DNA of 6,435 nucleotides from JAZUOT01 sp045604805 (GTDB lineage Bacteria > Bacillota > Clostridia > Oscillospirales > Acutalibacteraceae): NCBI GenBank assembly GCA_045604805.1, contig JAZUOT010000039.1:1-6435 (forward strand). Reading direction: 5' to 3'. This document shows positions 4,948-6,435 of this stretch, piece by piece; position 1 is the stretch's first letter; the number at the start of each line of letters is the position of its first letter. Both the position numbers and the translations under genes were made by a program. The notes below the pieces were generated by a model. That model worked only from the letters and a program-made list of their open reading frames with translations. It was not told where the DNA came from and did not search any database.

Positions 4948-6435
4948 ATGCAAACTAAAACCAAAGAAAAAGTAGGAACTATAGTAAAAGTTGCAGGGCC
5001 TTTGATAGTTGCAGAAGGCCTGTCTGATGTTCAAATGTTTGATGTTGTACGTGTTAGCGATAAGCGTTTGATTGGCGAAATAATAGAACTTCGAGGAGAT
5101 AAGGCATCTATACAAGTTTATGAAGAAACTGCCGGTATAGGTCCTGGTGAACCTGTGTATCTTACAAATGAGCCACTTTGCGTGGAACTTGGGCCGGGTT
5201 TGATAGAAGGTATATATGACGGGATACAAAGGCCTCTTGAAGTGATGTACAAAGAAGCCGGAGATAGAATAACAAGAGGTATAGACGTTCCAAAGCTTGA
5301 CAGAAGTAAGGAATGGGAATTCAAAGCTTTGTGCAAAGTCGGTGACAAATTAGAAGCTGGAGATTTCATAGGTAAGGTCGAAGAAACTCCCGCAGTTACT
5401 CAGAGAATAATGGTTCCGCCAAATAAACAGGGCACTGTAGAATGGATACACGAGGGCAAGGCACGTGTTGAAGATACAGTAGCTAAATTAAGAACAGCAA
5501 GCGGAGAGCTAATAGAACTTAGCTTGATGCAAAAATGGCCTGTACGCCGTGGTAGACCTTATGCAAAGAAACAGTCTCCATCTGAACCTATGGTAACAGG
5601 CCAAAGAGTCATAGATACTTTATTCCCTATAGCTAAAGGTGGAATAGCTGCTATACCAGGGCCTTTTGGCTCAGGTAAAACTGTAGTACAGCACCAGCTT
5701 GCCAAATGGGCAGATGCAGAGATAATAGTATATATAGGTTGCGGTGAACGCGGTAACGAAATGACTGATGTTCTCAAAGAATTCCCTGAACTCAAAGATC
5801 CTAATACTGGTTTGCCACTAATGAAACGCACCGTTTTGATAGCAAATACTTCGGATATGCCTGTTGCTGCAAGAGAAGCTTCTATTTACACAGGAATCAC
5901 TATAGCTGAATACTTCAGAGATATGGGATATAAAGTAGCGATAATGGCTGATTCAACTTCACGTTGGGCAGAAGCACTCAGAGAAATGTCAGGACGTTTG
6001 GAGGAAATGCCTGGCGAAGAAGGTTATCCTGCTTATTTGTCATCTAGGCTTGCTGATTTTTACGAAAGAGCAGGCTATGTTAAATGTTTAGGGCAGGACG
6101 AAAGATATGGCGCTGTAAGTGCAATTGGAGCAGTATCTCCTCCTGGTGGAGATACATCAGAGCCAGTTTCTCAGGCAACACTGCGAATAGTAAAGGTTTT
6201 CTGGGGACTCAGTTCCTCTCTTGCATATCAAAGGCATTTCCCGGCCATAGATTGGCTAAATAGCTATTCACTTTATGCTAGCAAGTTGCATTCGTATTTT
6301 GATAAAAATATAGGTATAGATTGGTCAAAACAAGTACAGCAGGCTGTAGCATTATTAAAGCAGGAATCAGATCTTAATGAAATAGTCAGGCTTGTAGGGG
6401 TGGATGCTTTGGGTGAGCATGATAGACTCACTCTA
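4948..6435 (+). CDS. ntpA: V-type ATPase catalytic subunit A (3' truncated by window)
   Basis: This is the catalytic subunit that hydrolyses or makes ATP in the A3B3 head. The frame is open to the window edge and gives 496 residues; the family has about 590, so roughly the last 95 (C-terminal helical domain) lie outside. The N-terminal beta barrel begins at VGTIVKVAGPLIVAEGL (9-25). The insertion specific to A subunits (non-homologous region) covers about 115-190. The P-loop GPFGSGKT is at 238-245 with K244 and T245. GCGERGNE (264-271) carries the catalytic glutamate E267. The Walker B strand VAIMADSTSRWAEALRE is at 330-346 with D335. The segment MSGRLEEMPGEEGYPAYLSSRLADFYERAG (347-376) and SAIGAVSPPGGDTSEPV (391-407) are typical. 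All catalytic residues visible are intact. The B subunit is expected next. Confidence 0.98.
   Translation, partial: MQTKTKEKVGTIVKVAGPLIVAEGLSDVQMFDVVRVSDKRLIGEIIELRGDKASIQVYEETAGIGPGEPVYLTNEPLCVELGPGLIEGIYDGIQRPLEVMYKEAGDRITRGIDVPKLDRSKEWEFKALCKVGDKLEAGDFIGKVEETPAVTQRIMVPPNKQGTVEWIHEGKARVEDTVAKLRTASGELIELSLMQKWPVRRGRPYAKKQSPSEPMVTGQRVIDTLFPIAKGGIAAIPGPFGSGKTVVQHQLAKWADAEIIVYIGCGERGNEMTDVLKEFPELKDPNTGLPLMKRTVLIANTSDMPVAAREASIYTGITIAEYFRDMGYKVAIMADSTSRWAEALREMSGRLEEMPGEEGYPAYLSSRLADFYERAGYVKCLGQDERYGAVSAIGAVSPPGGDTSEPVSQATLRIVKVFWGLSSSLAYQRHFPAIDWLNSYSLYASKLHSYFDKNIGIDWSKQVQQAVALLKQESDLNEIVRLVGVDALGEHDRLTL

Noticed and set aside
3012..5831. Several open frames of 60-136 codons on the minus strand opposite ntpE, ntpC, ntpG and ntpA, and similar ones opposite ntpF and ntpI.
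   Set aside because: They lie antisense to well-recognised genes, have Ser/Leu/Phe-rich or otherwise unlikely translations, and lack good ribosome binding sites.
1..6435. Search for CRISPR arrays, insertion sequences, tRNA or rRNA genes, or a novel defence or mobile system.
   Set aside because: No regular direct repeats, transposase motifs, tRNA-like cloverleaf or foreign-looking gene are visible. The window is a conserved energy-metabolism operon.

Overview
The window is most of a bacterial V-type (A/V-type) ATPase operon, all on the + strand, in an AT-rich, low-GC genome. The gene order is G/H - I - K - E - C - F - A. This is the order of the Enterococcus hirae ntpFIKECGA(BD) operon. Frequent ATA and AGA codons, AGGAGG-type ribosome binding sites and a textbook sigma-A promoter point to a Gram-positive, Clostridia-like member of the Bacillota. 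No marker gene fixes the genus.

Layout: positions 1-126 are the last 41 codons of an unidentified gene. Positions 127-316 are a non-coding leader with a near-consensus promoter (TTGACT, 17 bp, TATAAT) at 159-187, a weak hairpin at 214-258 and an AAGGAGG site. Then come ntpF (peripheral stalk G/H, 317-625), ntpI (a/I membrane subunit, 677-2539), ntpK (16-kDa proteolipid, 2565-3038), ntpE (peripheral stalk E, 3052-3666), ntpC (central axle socket C/d, 3674-4564, TTG start), ntpG (subunit F, 4585-4908) and ntpA (catalytic A, from 4948). The window edge cuts ntpA at residue 496 of about 590. The B and D subunits, needed for a working enzyme, would be expected just downstream. No stretch longer than 300 bases lacks a gene.

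How the parts work together: A (with B) forms the nucleotide-hydrolysing head, and F (with D) the rotating shaft. C couples the shaft to the ring of K subunits. I provides the ion half-channels next to the ring, and E plus G/H form the stalks that hold the head still. The K subunit carries every side chain known to bind Na+ in E. hirae NtpK (T57, Q58, Y61, Q109, E138), so a Na+-coupled enzyme is the best prediction.

No unknown biological system was found. The points worth a second look are the Na+ ligand set, an 8-bp inverted repeat covering the ribosome binding region of ntpI, and a strong ribosome binding site framed by two T8 tracts before ntpK. The last two fit translation tuned to subunit stoichiometry.
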